From: Reyranella aquatilis
Lineage (GTDB): Bacteria > Pseudomonadota > Alphaproteobacteria > Reyranellales > Reyranellaceae
DNA: 64,000 nucleotides
Assembly: GCF_020880995.1 (NCBI RefSeq)
Contig: NZ_JAJISD010000007.1
Location: forward strand, 62,001-126,000
Direction: 5' to 3'
Under the pieces are notes generated by a model. The model did no database searches. It was not told where the DNA came from and saw only the letters and a program-made list of their open reading frames with translations. Shown one piece after another: positions 1 to 9,176 of the stretch. Made by a program: the position numbers and the translations under genes. The number at the start of each line of letters is the position of its first letter. Positions within the stretch are counted from its first letter, which is position 1.

Positions 1-1
1 G

Positions 2-928
2 GTCGCCGCCCAGCAGCAGGTCGGCTTCCTGGACCAGGCGCGCAGCACGGTCGACGCGGCCGTAAGGCTGAATATGCAGCTTGGTCAAGCCGGCGGCGGC
101 GACCAGCTCGATCAGGCCGAACTGGCCGCCTTCTATGCCGAATTGAGCGCGCGCATGGCCCAGGCCCGGCTCACGGCGCGCCGCGAGCGCGAGACGCTGA
201 TTCGGTTGATGGGTCTGTGGGGCGGCGACACCTCCTTTAGCCTGCCCGCCGAGCTACCGCCTCTGCCGGGCGAACCCGAATCGAAGGCGGCTGTGGAGGT
301 CGAAGCCATCAACCGCAGGGTCGACCTGACCTTGGCGCGCTACGACGTCGCCGCGCTGGCCAAATCCCTGTCGCTCACGGAAGCCACCCGCTACGTCTCG
401 ATGCTGCAACTGGCTGGCATCTACAACAACGAGTCGCCCAACATGCTGACCAACAGCAATACCGCGATCAACCGCGGCGGCGCCCAGCTCGACCTCCAGC
501 TTCCGATCTTCGATACCGGCGAAGCCCGCACGCGGACAGCGCAGGAGACCTACATGCGGGCGCTGAATCGGCTGGCTGCGAAGGCCGTCAATGCCCGGTC
601 CGAGGCGCGGATCGCCTACGACACCTATCGCGGTACCTATGACATCGCCCGTTTCTGGCGCGACCGGGTCTTGCCGCTACGCCAGACGGTCTCCCGCGAG
701 GTGTCATTGCGGTACACTAATGGTGTGCTGGCCAGTGAGGGGCTGCGCGTCGATCTGTTCCGGTTCTTCGTTGACGCGCGCGTGCGCATCGGCGCCACCG
801 CCTCAGCGCTGGACGCCCGACGTGACTTCTATCTGGCTGCGGCCGATCTGCAGGCCGCTCTGTCTATTGGCGCCGGCGGCTCGGCAGCAAGCGAGCCAGC
901 AGCATCAATATCAATTCCGATGCAGTGA
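2..928 (+). CDS. TolC/CusC-type outer-membrane efflux protein, 5' truncated by window edge
   Basis: The reading frame is open from base 2, before the first internal ATG at 74, so the start lies outside the window. About 308 residues are visible. They form long amphipathic helices rich in Ala, Arg and Glu, as in the periplasmic tunnel of TolC-family factors. The residues resemble the complete TolC-type protein at 4213-5649 throughout: both have a GETGAAN/GQAGGGD-like turn, an LPAxLPxLP segment, an (I/F)DTGEAR motif and an NARSEAR(V/I)AY(T/D)TYR stretch. The family partners an RND or similar inner-membrane pump to export metals across the envelope. No pump gene is visible; it may lie to the left. 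It converges on the copper gene group. Confidence 0.85.
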   Translation, partial: VAAQQQVGFLDQARSTVDAAVRLNMQLGQAGGGDQLDQAELAAFYAELSARMAQARLTARRERETLIRLMGLWGGDTSFSLPAELPPLPGEPESKAAVEVEAINRRVDLTLARYDVAALAKSLSLTEATRYVSMLQLAGIYNNESPNMLTNSNTAINRGGAQLDLQLPIFDTGEARTRTAQETYMRALNRLAAKAVNARSEARIAYDTYRGTYDIARFWRDRVLPLRQTVSREVSLRYTNGVLASEGLRVDLFRFFVDARVRIGATASALDARRDFYLAAADLQAALSIGAGGSAASEPAASISIPMQ

Positions 929-1197
929 AACCATGAGAACAACTCTTCCCCACTAATCCGTCGCCGTGCAGTGCTCTCGGCGCCTTGACCTCAGGCTAGC
1001 GGCGGCGCCAACCGCACCCAACGTTCCGGCACGGACCTGCGGCGAACCAAGTTTGGGCACATGGCGATGGTGGCCTCGGGCCAATCCTCCGGTTGCGCGA
1101 AGGGGAGCCTGTCAGAATTGTAGTCGACGGCAAACTCAAGCAGAGCAGCCACGGTGGCGCGGCATGCGGTCACTGATCGACATGGCAGGTGGTTTTG
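929..1197. other. intergenic region between convergent genes
   Basis: About 270 bases separate the truncated TolC gene and the cytochrome c gene, which converge. I see no convincing gene, repeat or hairpin terminator with a T tract. Short open frames on both strands have no recognisable protein features. Confidence 0.4.
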
Positions 1198-1683
1198 TCA
1201 CGATCGCGCGCCACCGAGGCGGCTTTGCCGGGCTCTGATGTCCGCAGGCCATCGGCTCTTGATATAAGCCAAGATTGCCGCAATCTCTCGATCCGAGAGC
1301 GTGTCTCCGAAGGCCGGCATATCGGTTGGGTATCCCTCCGGATATGCCGCGGCACCGCGCTGGATGACGAGCACTAGAAAGGCATCCGAATGATGCCACG
1401 TATGCCCGCTTGCGTCATGCGGGGGGGCAGGAAGCCGGCCATTGGGAAGGCGCCGCTGCCAGTCCGGTTGTCCCTCGAGAGCGGTTCCGTGGCAACTCGC
1501 GCAGGCCGTCGCGTAGAGCTGCTTGCCGAGTGCCACCTGGTTGCTGTCGCTGGGATCGATACGGACCGGCTCCTTCCAAAGGAGCACGAAACCACTCGCC
1601 GTGAGAACGATCACGAGCATCGCGCTTCCAAACCCGATCCTCCACCAGTCGCGGCGCGGCGTGGCAAACAATCGTCTACCCAT
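1198..1683 (-). CDS. membrane-anchored class I cytochrome c
   Basis: The 161-residue protein has one N-terminal membrane segment (about residues 17-38), then a periplasmic haem domain. The haem site is CASCH near residue 62, and the DMPAF segment near residue 122 offers the methionine ligand. The role would be electron transfer in the periplasm, plausibly linked to the neighbouring copper oxidase; that link is inference. The ATG at 1683 has an AGGGA ribosome site about 7 bases upstream and overlaps the end of the upstream 97-residue gene by 8 bases, indicating translational coupling. An open frame continues further upstream without a good start. The family call is secure, the partner is not. 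Confidence 0.85.
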   Translation of the reverse strand: MGRRLFATPRRDWWRIGFGSAMLVIVLTASGFVLLWKEPVRIDPSDSNQVALGKQLYATACASCHGTALEGQPDWQRRLPNGRLPAPPHDASGHTWHHSDAFLVLVIQRGAAAYPEGYPTDMPAFGDTLSDREIAAILAYIKSRWPADIRARQSRLGGARS

Positions 1684-1969
1684 CGATCGATTCCCTGGCG
1701 GTCGTGCCTTCGTCCTCCTGCCGTGGCTTCGGCTGCAGGCGGCAGTCCGCGTCCACGCACACGATGGCAAGGACCCGGCCCGACCCTCGGCAAGTCACCT
1801 CGTAGGCGGTGACCAACGGTGACAGTGCCGTCTGCTTGACTGTGCCGGGTACGCAAGCCTGCTTGACCAGTATCGCCTGCAACTCGCGATCGTCGGCGAC
1901 TGCCGACGACCCTCCAATGCCTATCAAGGCGGCCAGGCAGACGACGGAGCCTACCATCTCTTGTTTCAT
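1676..1969 (-). CDS. small secreted cysteine-containing protein of copper cluster
   Basis: The 97-residue protein begins with a typical signal peptide (MKQEM, hydrophobic core, AVA-DD cleavage site near residue 25). The mature part of about 70 residues has four cysteines (QAC, VTC, and VC/DC six residues apart near the end) that could form disulphides or bind metal. I do not recognise a named family. It sits 10 bases after the CusF-like gene and overlaps the cytochrome gene, so it is probably co-transcribed with the copper genes. Function is unknown; a periplasmic copper or redox role is inferred from context only. Confidence 0.65.
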   Translation of the reverse strand: MKQEMVGSVVCLAALIGIGGSSAVADDRELQAILVKQACVPGTVKQTALSPLVTAYEVTCRGSGRVLAIVCVDADCRLQPKPRQEDEGTTARESIDG

Positions 1970-1979
1970 CGGTGCGCCG

Positions 1980-2270
1980 TCAGTGCCCTTTGCCTATCTT
2001 GGTGACAGTGATGGCACCATTGACGCGATCAGCCTCGAACTCGATCTTGTCCCCGGCGTTCACCTTTTCGAGCATGGCGGGATCAGCGACGCGGAACACC
2101 ATGGTCATGGCGTCCATATCGAGATTCTTTATGGGGCCATGCTTCAGGGTGATCTTTCCCGCAGACTTGTCCACCTTGACGACCTCAGCCTTCACCATGT
2201 TGCCATCGGCCCATGCCGGAACCGAGAACAGGATCGCAGTCAGTACGATTGTGATGATATTCCTGAACAT
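1980..2270 (-). CDS. CusF-like periplasmic copper-binding protein
   Basis: The 96-residue protein has a signal peptide ending at AWA-DG (near residue 22) and a small OB-type beta-barrel domain. The sequence VDKSAGKITLKHGPIKNLDM, followed by DAMTMVFRV, matches the CusF family. Its Cu(I)/Ag(I) site uses one His and two Met ligands, here the His of KHGPI and Met residues of NLDMDAMTM. CusF carries copper in the periplasm to an efflux complex. It lies 25 bases after the cupredoxin gene and 10 bases before the 97-residue gene on the same strand. Confidence 0.9.
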   Translation of the reverse strand: MFRNIITIVLTAILFSVPAWADGNMVKAEVVKVDKSAGKITLKHGPIKNLDMDAMTMVFRVADPAMLEKVNAGDKIEFEADRVNGAITVTKIGKGH

Positions 2271-2295
2271 CTGATGCTCCTTCAGTTGCGTTGGC

Positions 2296-2787
2296 TCACT
2301 CGACGACGATGGTGCCGAACATGCCGGCCTGGCGGTGTCCGGGAATGAGGCAAGAGAAGTCGAAAGTGCCTGCCTTCGTAAATTGCCAGAGGATCTCCCC
2401 GGTCGCCTTGGGCTTCAAACGTTTCGCATTCGGATCGTCGTGCTCCATGTCCGGGTTTTTCTCCATGTCCTTCATGTGCTTCAGGTTCTCCTCAACCGTT
2501 CCGACGACGAACTCGTGGTCGATGGCGCCGTTGTTGCGAAGCTGGAAGCGGACTTGCTCCCCCTTCTTGAACTTGAGTTTGTCGGGCAGGAACAACATCT
2601 TTCCATCGTCCTCGCGGAAGACGATCTGAACGATGCGCGCTGGCTTCTTAGGATCACCCGGCTTACCGTAGGGCGTGTCATCCGCATGCGAATGTCCTTC
2701 GCCTGGCTTGTGTCCGGGCGCGGCGATGGCTGTTCCGGTGAGCAGGATTGCGGCGATCGAAGAAATGAAGAACGTCCGAGCTTTCAT
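2296..2787 (-). CDS. cupredoxin (plastocyanin/azurin-like copper protein)
   Basis: The 163-residue protein has a signal peptide (MKARTFFISSIAAILLTGTAIA), a His-rich linker (HKPGEGHSHADD) and a cupredoxin domain. The type-1 copper ligands are visible: His in DHEFVVG near residue 105, then Cys-His-Met in SCLIPGHRQAGM near residues 144-155. A Met/Asp/His-rich insert (HMKDMEKNPDMEHDD) may bind extra copper. It would store or pass copper or electrons in the periplasm. It lies directly after the multicopper oxidase gene (19 bases) on the same strand and is likely co-transcribed. Confidence 0.9.
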   Translation of the reverse strand: MKARTFFISSIAAILLTGTAIAAPGHKPGEGHSHADDTPYGKPGDPKKPARIVQIVFREDDGKMLFLPDKLKFKKGEQVRFQLRNNGAIDHEFVVGTVEENLKHMKDMEKNPDMEHDDPNAKRLKPKATGEILWQFTKAGTFDFSCLIPGHRQAGMFGTIVVE

Positions 2788-2806
2788 ATTTGCCTCCTGG
2801 GTTAAA

Positions 2807-4198
2807 CTACTTGTGGGAGCCGTGTGAGGACGGCTTGACGACGCGCACCGGTGCGCTGCCGGGCTTCGCGAGCGGCGTCGGGGCCGGCGCGCGGGTGGCT
2901 TCGGGCTTCGGCCCCTTCCATTCCCATGCGACGGTGCCAGGTGGGTTTTGGTACCAGCCGGGGTCCTTGTAGTCGCCCGATTGCAGGCCCTCGCGCACCT
3001 TCACGACCGAGAACATGCCGCCCATCTCGACAGCGCCGAACTGCGCGAAGCCGGTCATCATCGGCAGCGTGTTGTCGGGGAGCTGCATCTCCATCTCGCC
3101 CATGTCGGCCATGCCGGCGCTTCCCATCGGCATGTAGTCCGGCACCAGCCGCTTCATCTGTTTGGCAAACTGCTTCTTGTCGACCCCGATGAAGGTACGG
3201 AGGTCGTGCCCCATCGCATTCATCGTATGGTGCGACTTGTGGCAGTGGATCGCCCAGTCGCCGGGATAGATCGCGTCGAACTCGTAGGCGCGCATCGCGC
3301 CCACCGGGATGTCGATCGTGACCTCCGGCCAGCGCGCCTCGGGCCGCACCCAGCCACCGTCCGTGCAGGTCACCTCGAAGTCGTAGCCGTGCATGTGGAT
3401 CGGATGGTTGGTCATGGTGAGGTTGCCGACCCTCACCCGCACGCGATCACCCTTGGCGATCACCAAGGGATCGATGCCGGGGAAGACGCGGCTGTTCCAG
3501 GTCCACATGTTGAAGGCGGTCATCTCCGCGACCTTGGGCACGTAGTTGCCGGGGTCGATATCGTAGGACGAGAGGAGGAAGACGAAGTCGCGATCGACTC
3601 GATGCAGCTTGGGATCGCGGGGATGGACGACGAAGAAGCCCATCATGCCCATGGCCATCTGGACCATCTCGTCGGCGTGCGGGTGGTACATGAAGGTCCC
3701 ACTTTTCATGAGCTGATACTCATACACGAAGGTTTGGCCTGGCTTGATGTGCGGTTGATTGAGGCCACCAACACCGTCCATGCCGGAAGGCAGGAGCTGG
3801 CCATGCCAGTGAATGGTCGTGTGCTCGGGTAGGCGATTGGTGACAAAGATACGGACCTTGTCGCCTTCAACCGCCTCGATCGTGGGGCCAGGGCTCTGTC
3901 CATTGTAGCCCCACAGTCGGGCGATCATGCCGGGCGCCATTTCGCGCTCAACCGGCTCGGCAACCAGATGGAACTCTTTCCAGTCCCCGTTCTGCCGCCA
4001 GGGTAGCGTCCAACCGTTCAGCGTCACGACAGGCTGATAGTCCGGTCCACTTGTCGGATATAGTGGCGGCTGCATCGTGTTAGTCGTGGTTGTCGGCGCT
4101 TCCGGAATTGACTGGGCCTGGACGCGACCGCTAACGGCGGCAGCGCCGAGGAGGGCAAGGCCCGATGCTCCGACGAGATCGCGTCTGGAGATGCTCAT
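2807..4198 (-). CDS. multicopper oxidase, Tat-exported (CopA/CueO-like)
   Basis: The 463-residue periplasmic enzyme would oxidise Cu(I) to less toxic Cu(II) using oxygen. A Tat signal (SRRDLVGASGLALLG, cleavage near QA-QS, residue 29) fits export of a folded copper protein. All four copper-binding motifs are present: HWHG near 130, HPH near 172, HPIHMHG near 270 and HCHKSHHTMNAM near 325. The last supplies the type-1 Cys and axial Met. A Met-rich stretch (MPMGSAGMADMGEMEMQ) near 365 resembles the copper-loading inserts of this family. It lies between the TolC-type gene and the cupredoxin gene. Substrate is inferred from neighbours. Confidence 0.92.
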   Translation of the reverse strand: MSISRRDLVGASGLALLGAAAVSGRVQAQSIPEAPTTTTNTMQPPLYPTSGPDYQPVVTLNGWTLPWRQNGDWKEFHLVAEPVEREMAPGMIARLWGYNGQSPGPTIEAVEGDKVRIFVTNRLPEHTTIHWHGQLLPSGMDGVGGLNQPHIKPGQTFVYEYQLMKSGTFMYHPHADEMVQMAMGMMGFFVVHPRDPKLHRVDRDFVFLLSSYDIDPGNYVPKVAEMTAFNMWTWNSRVFPGIDPLVIAKGDRVRVRVGNLTMTNHPIHMHGYDFEVTCTDGGWVRPEARWPEVTIDIPVGAMRAYEFDAIYPGDWAIHCHKSHHTMNAMGHDLRTFIGVDKKQFAKQMKRLVPDYMPMGSAGMADMGEMEMQLPDNTLPMMTGFAQFGAVEMGGMFSVVKVREGLQSGDYKDPGWYQNPPGTVAWEWKGPKPEATRAPAPTPLAKPGSAPVRVVKPSSHGSHK

Positions 4199-4212
4199 GT
4201 GATTCTCCTCTT

Positions 4213-5649
4213 CTAAAGTCCCAGAGGAACGGTTTCGGGAGGTGGAGTCGTGTTGATGACGCCGGACGGCGGAACGGTGCCGCCAACAATCAAAGCAGCC
4301 TGCAGGTCGGCGACGGCGAGGTGGTAGTCGCGTAACGCATCGAGCGAGGCGATGTTGGCCGTGATTCGCTCGCGCTCCTCGATCAGCAGCTCGAAAACGT
4401 CGATGAGCATGCCGTTGTAACGGAGGAGAACCTCAGACGAAATTTGGCGTCGAAGCGGTAGGATGCGCGACTGGTAGAATCGCGCGATATCGTAGGTCGC
4501 GCGATAGGTCGTGTAAGCAACTCGCGCTTCCGAGCGGGCGTTAACGGAACGCTCAATAAGTCTGTTGACGGCGCGCATATAGATTTCGCGCGCCGTGACC
4601 ACACGAGCTTCACCCGTGTCAAAGATAGGGATCACGAGGCCTAGCTCGAGACCATACCTGTTCTTTGACGTCTGTTCGCCCGCATCATTGGTTTCCACTT
4701 CGTTTCTGAAGCCGAGACCAAGTTCCAGAAACGACATGTAGCGGGTGGCGTTGACGAATTTTGCCGATTTCGCAAGCGTCACGATCTCGTAGCGAAGAAT
4801 GATGAGGTCGACGCGCCGCTTCATCGCCTCGACTTCAACGTCCGCCAAAGCATCAGCGGCGGCGGGCAAGGCCGGAAGACGAGCCGGCAACTTATAGCTG
4901 AGATCACTTCCCCAAATGCCCAACATCCGATTTAAAGCTTCACGTGTGGTACTGACGCTCAGTCGCGCTTGGGCCACCTGGGCGCTCAGGTCGGCATAAA
5001 AGGCGGTGACGCGCGCTTGGTCGAGCTTGTTGGCGGCACCTGTTTCGCCAAGCTGCTTCATCATCTGGGCAGAAGCATCGGCGGTCTGCCGGGCCTGCTC
5101 CAGCAGGGCGAGGCGCTGCTGGGCAGCAATCGCCTTGATGTAAGTCCGACGTACGTCAATCGTCAGGCTGAGTGTCGTCGCGACCGCGCGGTAGCGCGCT
5201 TCTTCGAATTCGCGCTTCGCAATCTCAGTCTTTCTCGGCAGCGTCGCGAACGCGAGCAAGTTCCCGACGAGCTGAAAGCCGAATTCAACGAAGTTGCCTG
5301 TACCGAAGGAACGGCCCACGGTGATGGCCGGATTTGGGGGCAGGCTGGTCTGGACATACTCAGCCTCCGACACTCCAAGATCGTTGTAGGCCGCCTGTAG
5401 CCCGCGATTATTGAGCAGCGCAATCTGTACGGCCGTATCTTCGGTCAGGGGCTCCGACAGCAAGGCCTGTACGCGCTCGCGTGCGCGACGCATATCTTCG
5501 GGTGACGAAAGCTTGACCGCATCACGGCCAATTTCCTTCCGAATGCTGTCGGTGACTGGCGCCATGCCGCCATCGTCCGTGAACTTTGCGCAGCCCGCGG
5601 CCAGCAAGCTTACGCATGCAATGGCGGCAGTTCTTGTGATGATCTTCAT
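4213..5649 (-). CDS. TolC/CusC-type outer-membrane efflux lipoprotein
   Basis: The 478-residue protein starts with a lipoprotein signal (LLAAGC, lipidated Cys near residue 20), then shows the two-fold repeated helical pattern of TolC-family factors. It would form the outer-membrane channel of a metal efflux system. It shares extended similarity with the truncated gene at 2-928, so the element carries two paralogues. Its start overlaps the stop of the small lipoprotein gene by 4 bases (ATGA). No RND pump or membrane-fusion protein is visible here, so the inner-membrane partner is unknown. Confidence 0.9.
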   Translation of the reverse strand: MKIITRTAAIACVSLLAAGCAKFTDDGGMAPVTDSIRKEIGRDAVKLSSPEDMRRARERVQALLSEPLTEDTAVQIALLNNRGLQAAYNDLGVSEAEYVQTSLPPNPAITVGRSFGTGNFVEFGFQLVGNLLAFATLPRKTEIAKREFEEARYRAVATTLSLTIDVRRTYIKAIAAQQRLALLEQARQTADASAQMMKQLGETGAANKLDQARVTAFYADLSAQVAQARLSVSTTREALNRMLGIWGSDLSYKLPARLPALPAAADALADVEVEAMKRRVDLIILRYEIVTLAKSAKFVNATRYMSFLELGLGFRNEVETNDAGEQTSKNRYGLELGLVIPIFDTGEARVVTAREIYMRAVNRLIERSVNARSEARVAYTTYRATYDIARFYQSRILPLRRQISSEVLLRYNGMLIDVFELLIEERERITANIASLDALRDYHLAVADLQAALIVGGTVPPSGVINTTPPPETVPLGL

Positions 5650-5870
5650 TGTGACCGACCCCCGCCGGGAGCGACGCGATCATTGAGCTCCCGCCAGGGC
5701 TTCAGCCCGACAGGCATGTGGGAAGCAGTGCCGGACAACACCGGCTGGTAGGGCGTGGCGACGGTCGGAGCATCCGAGCTGGACGCATCGGTAGGCGACA
5801 ACTCGGGCAATGGCGGCGCGGCGCAGGAAGCCACTCCCAGCGCGAGCACGGCTAGAACCAAGGATTTCAT
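5646..5870 (-). CDS. small lipoprotein upstream of TolC-type gene
   Basis: The 74-residue protein has a lipobox (GVASC, Cys at residue 16) and then a Pro/Ser/Thr-rich, apparently disordered tail with no cysteines. I do not recognise a domain. The 4-base overlap with the TolC-type start argues for translational coupling and a shared envelope role. It could be an assembly or spacer lipoprotein of the efflux system; that is inference. About 150 bases with no obvious gene separate it from the His/Cys-rich gene upstream. Confidence 0.65.
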   Translation of the reverse strand: MKSLVLAVLALGVASCAAPPLPELSPTDASSSDAPTVATPYQPVLSGTASHMPVGLKPWRELNDRVAPGGGRSQ

Positions 5871-6023
5871 GATGACGACCCAGACGGAATTGACGTGAAC
5901 GCGACGGACGGAGCATCGCCACGGGCCGCGGCGACCTCTTTGCGTTCACGCAAGTCAGGTGTCGTGAGGTGTTGAGCCTCTCACAGGCTCTCGACCGGAC
6001 ACGCGCCTATGGCGCGAACGCGG

Positions 6024-6449
6024 TCAGACGAGTCTGGGTGGGCGTTCGGAACGATCGCCGCAACGGCCTTCAAGCATATCGCTCAGCGCGGCGAAAAGGG
6101 GCGACACCACTCTGGGGCCAATCCACGGGTCGATCGCAGGAGCAGCCATGGCAGCATGGCATGCAACAGTGCAGCAACTTCCGGTGTGTTTCGCGGGGTT
6201 GCCGGCCGGGCATGGATCTTCGCTGCGCTCGACGAACGCATGATTCCCTTCCGCTAGTTCGGCACGACCCGCTGCGATATCTTTATGCTGGGAAGCCGCT
6301 GGCAGCGATGAGACCGATTCTGATGAAGATCGCGTATCCACGCCCGCATGACCGCCGTGAGCAGATGCAACACCCGCAGCGAGCACCCATGCCGCCAGCG
6401 CAAGCAAAACTGCCTGTGCAAGCTTTCTTAGAGAAAGAGCGGCGATCAT
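6024..6449 (-). CDS. exported His/Cys-containing protein, putative metal binder
   Basis: The 141-residue protein has an N-terminal signal segment (LAQAVLLALAAWVLAAGVASA) followed at once by HGGHAG, a typical metal-binding start. A second cluster (CPAGNPAKHTGSCCTVACHAAM) lies near residues 80-102. The His/Cys pattern and the place between csoR and the copper efflux genes suggest periplasmic copper binding or sensing. I cannot assign it to a named family. The remaining C-terminal part is low-complexity and less convincing, so the exact end could differ in relatives. Confidence 0.6.
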   Translation of the reverse strand: MIAALSLRKLAQAVLLALAAWVLAAGVASAHGGHAGVDTRSSSESVSSLPAASQHKDIAAGRAELAEGNHAFVERSEDPCPAGNPAKHTGSCCTVACHAAMAAPAIDPWIGPRVVSPLFAALSDMLEGRCGDRSERPPRLV

Positions 6450-6504
6450 GGGGATTTAAATGAACAGGGACCGATGAGTTGTCAATTGGCAGAATGGCGA
6501 GCGG

Positions 6505-6780
6505 TCAGCGGCGCCTACTGTCGAGGACTTCAAGGATCTCTTCGATCTTATTCATCCTGTCCTTCTCCGAGCCTGCATGGAAGGCGTGGGCCACACAATG
6601 TTGCAGATGGTCAGCAAGCGTCTCCTGCTCGACCTTGTTCAGCGCGGCGCGCACGGCGCGGACCTGCGTCAGCACGTCGATGCAGTACCGCTCCTCCTCA
6701 ATCATTCGGGCGATCCCGCGCACCTGCCCCTCTATGCGGCTGAGCCGGGCGAGCTGAGATTTCTTTAATTTGGCGTCCAT
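6505..6780 (-). CDS. csoR: CsoR/RcnR-family copper-sensing repressor
   Basis: The 91-residue all-helical regulator has the family pattern [28 protein letters not shown]. The Cu(I) ligands of CsoR are in place: Cys in RYC (about residue 37), then His and Cys in LQHC (about residues 62-63). Apo-protein represses DNA and Cu(I) binding releases it. I chose the ATG at 6780 because the family begins with this [13 protein letters not shown] segment; the frame stays open upstream without support. It is divergent from copA with an operator-like palindrome between them, so it probably controls both directions. Confidence 0.9.
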   Translation of the reverse strand: MDAKLKKSQLARLSRIEGQVRGIARMIEEERYCIDVLTQVRAVRAALNKVEQETLADHLQHCVAHAFHAGSEKDRMNKIEEILEVLDSRRR

Positions 6781-6790
6781 GGCTTGAACC

Positions 6791-6807
6791 GTACCCCTGT
6801 AGGGTAT
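6791..6807. promoter_or_regulatory. CsoR-type operator in copA/csoR intergenic region
   Basis: The 39-base gap between the csoR and copA starts contains GTACCCCTGTAGGGTAT, a GC-tract inverted repeat (TACCCC/AGGGTA) of the form bound by CsoR-family repressors. A TATAAA just downstream (6805-6810) could be a -10 element for copA. The match to CsoR operators is from established knowledge of the family; binding is inferred. Confidence 0.7.
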
Positions 6808-6819
6808 AAATGGCAAGCC

Positions 6820-9171
6820 ATGAAACACGATTGCTGCAGCGGCGGACACGCCGACCATCAGGGCCACGCCCATTCCCGGCCCACCGCGACGGACCCCGTG
6901 TGCGGCATGACGGTGAACGTCGCGACGGCCAAGCACACCACCGTGCATGAAGGCCAGACCTATTACTTCTGCAACCCGAAGTGCCTGCAGAAGTTCGAGG
7001 CGGAGCCGGCCCGCTATCTCAAGCCAGGAGACGAGACGCCCGCCACCCCCGTAGCGCCCGGCACGATTTTCACCTGCCCCATGCATCCAGAAATCCGTCA
7101 GGTCGGGCCGGGGAGCTGCCCGATCTGCGGCATGGCGCTGGAACCCGCAGAGGTCTCGCTCGACGATGGCCCGAACCATGAGCTTATCGACATGTCGCGG
7201 CGCATGTGGATTGGCCTGGCTTTCAGCCTGCCCATCGTAGCGCTCGAAATGGGCGGACACCTCACGTCGCTTCACATGTTGCTCGATCAGAAGACTTCCA
7301 ACTGGATTCAGCTGGTCCTGGCCACGCCGGTCGTGTTGTGGGCCGGCTGGCCCTTCTTCGTGCGTGGCTGGCAGTCCCTGGTCACACGCAACCTCAACAT
7401 GTTCACGCTGATTGCCGTCGGCACCGGTGTGGCCTGGATCTACAGCGTCGTGGCCGTCCTCGCGCCAGGTCTGTTCCCGGCCGCCTTTCGGGGCAGCGAT
7501 GGTTCAGTGGCGGTGTACTTCGAGGCCGCGGCCGTCATCACAGTCCTCGTCCTGCTAGGCCAAGTGCTCGAGCTCCGCGCACGCGCGCAGACCTCCGGCG
7601 CCATCAAGGCCCTGCTTGATCTCGCCCCCAAGACCGCGCAACGGCTCAAGGAGGACGGTAGCGACGAGACTGTGTCGCTAGACGTCATCTCGGTCGGTGA
7701 TCGCCTGCGTGTCAGGCCGGGCGAGAAGGTGCCCGTGGACGGCGAGGTGCTGAGCGGCCGGTCGGCGATCGACGAGTCGATGGTCACCGGCGAATCCATG
7801 CCCGTCACCAAGGAGACGGGTGCAAGCCTGATCGCCGGCACTCTCAATTCGACGGGCGCCTTGGTCATGCGCGCGGACAAGGTGGGCCGCGACACGATGC
7901 TCGCCCGCATCGTCCAGATGGTGGCCGAAGCTCAACGCAGTCGCGCGCCGATCCAGAGGCTGGCCGACCAGGTCTCTGGATACTTCGTGCCCGTCGTGAT
8001 CGCCATCTCGATTACAGCCTTCATCGCCTGGTCCCTGTTCGGACCAGAACCGCGACTTGCCTTCGGGCTCGTCGCCGCAGTCGCCGTTCTGATCATCGCA
8101 TGCCCCTGCGCGCTCGGCCTTGCAACCCCCATGTCGATCATGGTCGGCGTCGGGCGCGGTGCGCAGGCAGGCGTCTTGATCAAAAACGCGGAAGCATTGG
8201 AGCGCATGGAGCGCGTGGATACGCTGGTGGTCGACAAGACCGGAACTTTAACGGAGGGCAAGCCGAAGGTGGTGGCCATCGTCCCTGCCAAGGAGTTCAC
8301 GGAGGTCGCGGTCCTGACGCTGGCAGCAAGTGCCGAGAGGGCCAGCGAGCATCCGCTTGCCCTAGCGATCGTCAAGGAAGCTGCCGACCGAAAGATTGCG
8401 TTGTCTGAGGTGAGCGAGTTCGACTCGCCGACCGGCAAGGGCGTGACCGGCACGGTTGACGGTCGCAAACTAGTGCTTGGCAACGCAAAGTTCCTAGCGG
8501 AGTTCGGCGTCAGTCCGGACAGTCTGCAGGAAGAAGCGGAGCGTCTCCGGCTCGAGGGCGCAACCGCGATCTTCCTTGCAGTGGATGGAGCCCCGGCGGC
8601 TGTCTTTGCCATTGCCGATCCAGTGAAGCCGACAACGCCCGAGGCGATCCGCGCCCTTACCGCTGAGAACATCCGGGTCGTCATGCTGACCGGAGACAAC
8701 CGCACCACGGCGGAAGCCGTCGCGCGCCGGCTCGGCATTGCCGAGGTCGAAGCGGACGTGCTTCCCGAACAGAAGAGCGCGATCATCGAGAAGTTGCGGG
8801 CCGAAGGCCGCGTCGTCGCCATGGCTGGCGACGGCGTCAATGACGCGCCTGCCCTGGCTGCGGCAGATGTCGGAATCGCGATGGGAACCGGCACGGACGT
8901 TGCAATCGAGAGTGCTGGCGTGACGCTGCTCAAGGGCGACCTGATGGGCATCGTGCGGGCCAGACGCTTGTCCGAAGCAACGATGCGCAACATCCGCCAG
9001 AATCTCTTCTTTGCCTTCGTCTACAATGCAGCCGGCATCCCGATCGCCGCAGGCGTACTCTACCCCTCTTTCGGCATCCTCCTGTCGCCGATCATCGCAG
9101 CGGCTGCCATGGCGCTGTCCTCCTTCAGCGTCATCGCAAACGCCTTGCGGTTGAGAGCCTTTCGGCTTTAA
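6820..9171 (+). CDS. copA: copper-exporting P1B-type ATPase with YHS and heavy-metal-binding N-terminal domains
   Basis: The 783-residue pump would hydrolyse ATP to move Cu(I) or Ag(I) out of the cytoplasm. It starts with a His/Cys-rich segment ([14 protein letters not shown]), a YHS domain (DPVCGMTVN to CNPKCLQKF, about residues 28-75) and a heavy-metal-binding motif (CPMHPEIR...CPICGM, about 86-107). Then come eight membrane spans with the transport motif CPC near 428, the phosphatase TGES near 321, phosphorylation DKTGT near 471, SEHPLA near 510 and GDGVNDAP near 669. The ATG at 6820 starts this His/Cys segment; a TTG at 6784 lies upstream of the promoter-like site. It is divergent from csoR. 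Confidence 0.95.
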   Translation: MKHDCCSGGHADHQGHAHSRPTATDPVCGMTVNVATAKHTTVHEGQTYYFCNPKCLQKFEAEPARYLKPGDETPATPVAPGTIFTCPMHPEIRQVGPGSCPICGMALEPAEVSLDDGPNHELIDMSRRMWIGLAFSLPIVALEMGGHLTSLHMLLDQKTSNWIQLVLATPVVLWAGWPFFVRGWQSLVTRNLNMFTLIAVGTGVAWIYSVVAVLAPGLFPAAFRGSDGSVAVYFEAAAVITVLVLLGQVLELRARAQTSGAIKALLDLAPKTAQRLKEDGSDETVSLDVISVGDRLRVRPGEKVPVDGEVLSGRSAIDESMVTGESMPVTKETGASLIAGTLNSTGALVMRADKVGRDTMLARIVQMVAEAQRSRAPIQRLADQVSGYFVPVVIAISITAFIAWSLFGPEPRLAFGLVAAVAVLIIACPCALGLATPMSIMVGVGRGAQAGVLIKNAEALERMERVDTLVVDKTGTLTEGKPKVVAIVPAKEFTEVAVLTLAASAERASEHPLALAIVKEAADRKIALSEVSEFDSPTGKGVTGTVDGRKLVLGNAKFLAEFGVSPDSLQEEAERLRLEGATAIFLAVDGAPAAVFAIADPVKPTTPEAIRALTAENIRVVMLTGDNRTTAEAVARRLGIAEVEADVLPEQKSAIIEKLRAEGRVVAMAGDGVNDAPALAAADVGIAMGTGTDVAIESAGVTLLKGDLMGIVRARRLSEATMRNIRQNLFFAFVYNAAGIPIAAGVLYPSFGILLSPIIAAAAMALSSFSVIANALRLRAFRL

Positions 9172-9176
9172 CTCCT

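Noticed and set aside
991..1173. Minus-strand 60-codon frame downstream of the cytochrome gene
   Set aside because: No recognisable family or good ribosome site; could be a remnant but cannot be supported.
2948..3832. Plus-strand open frame opposite the multicopper oxidase, His-rich
   Set aside because: The His richness is the mirror of His/Met codons in the oxidase; no domain is seen.
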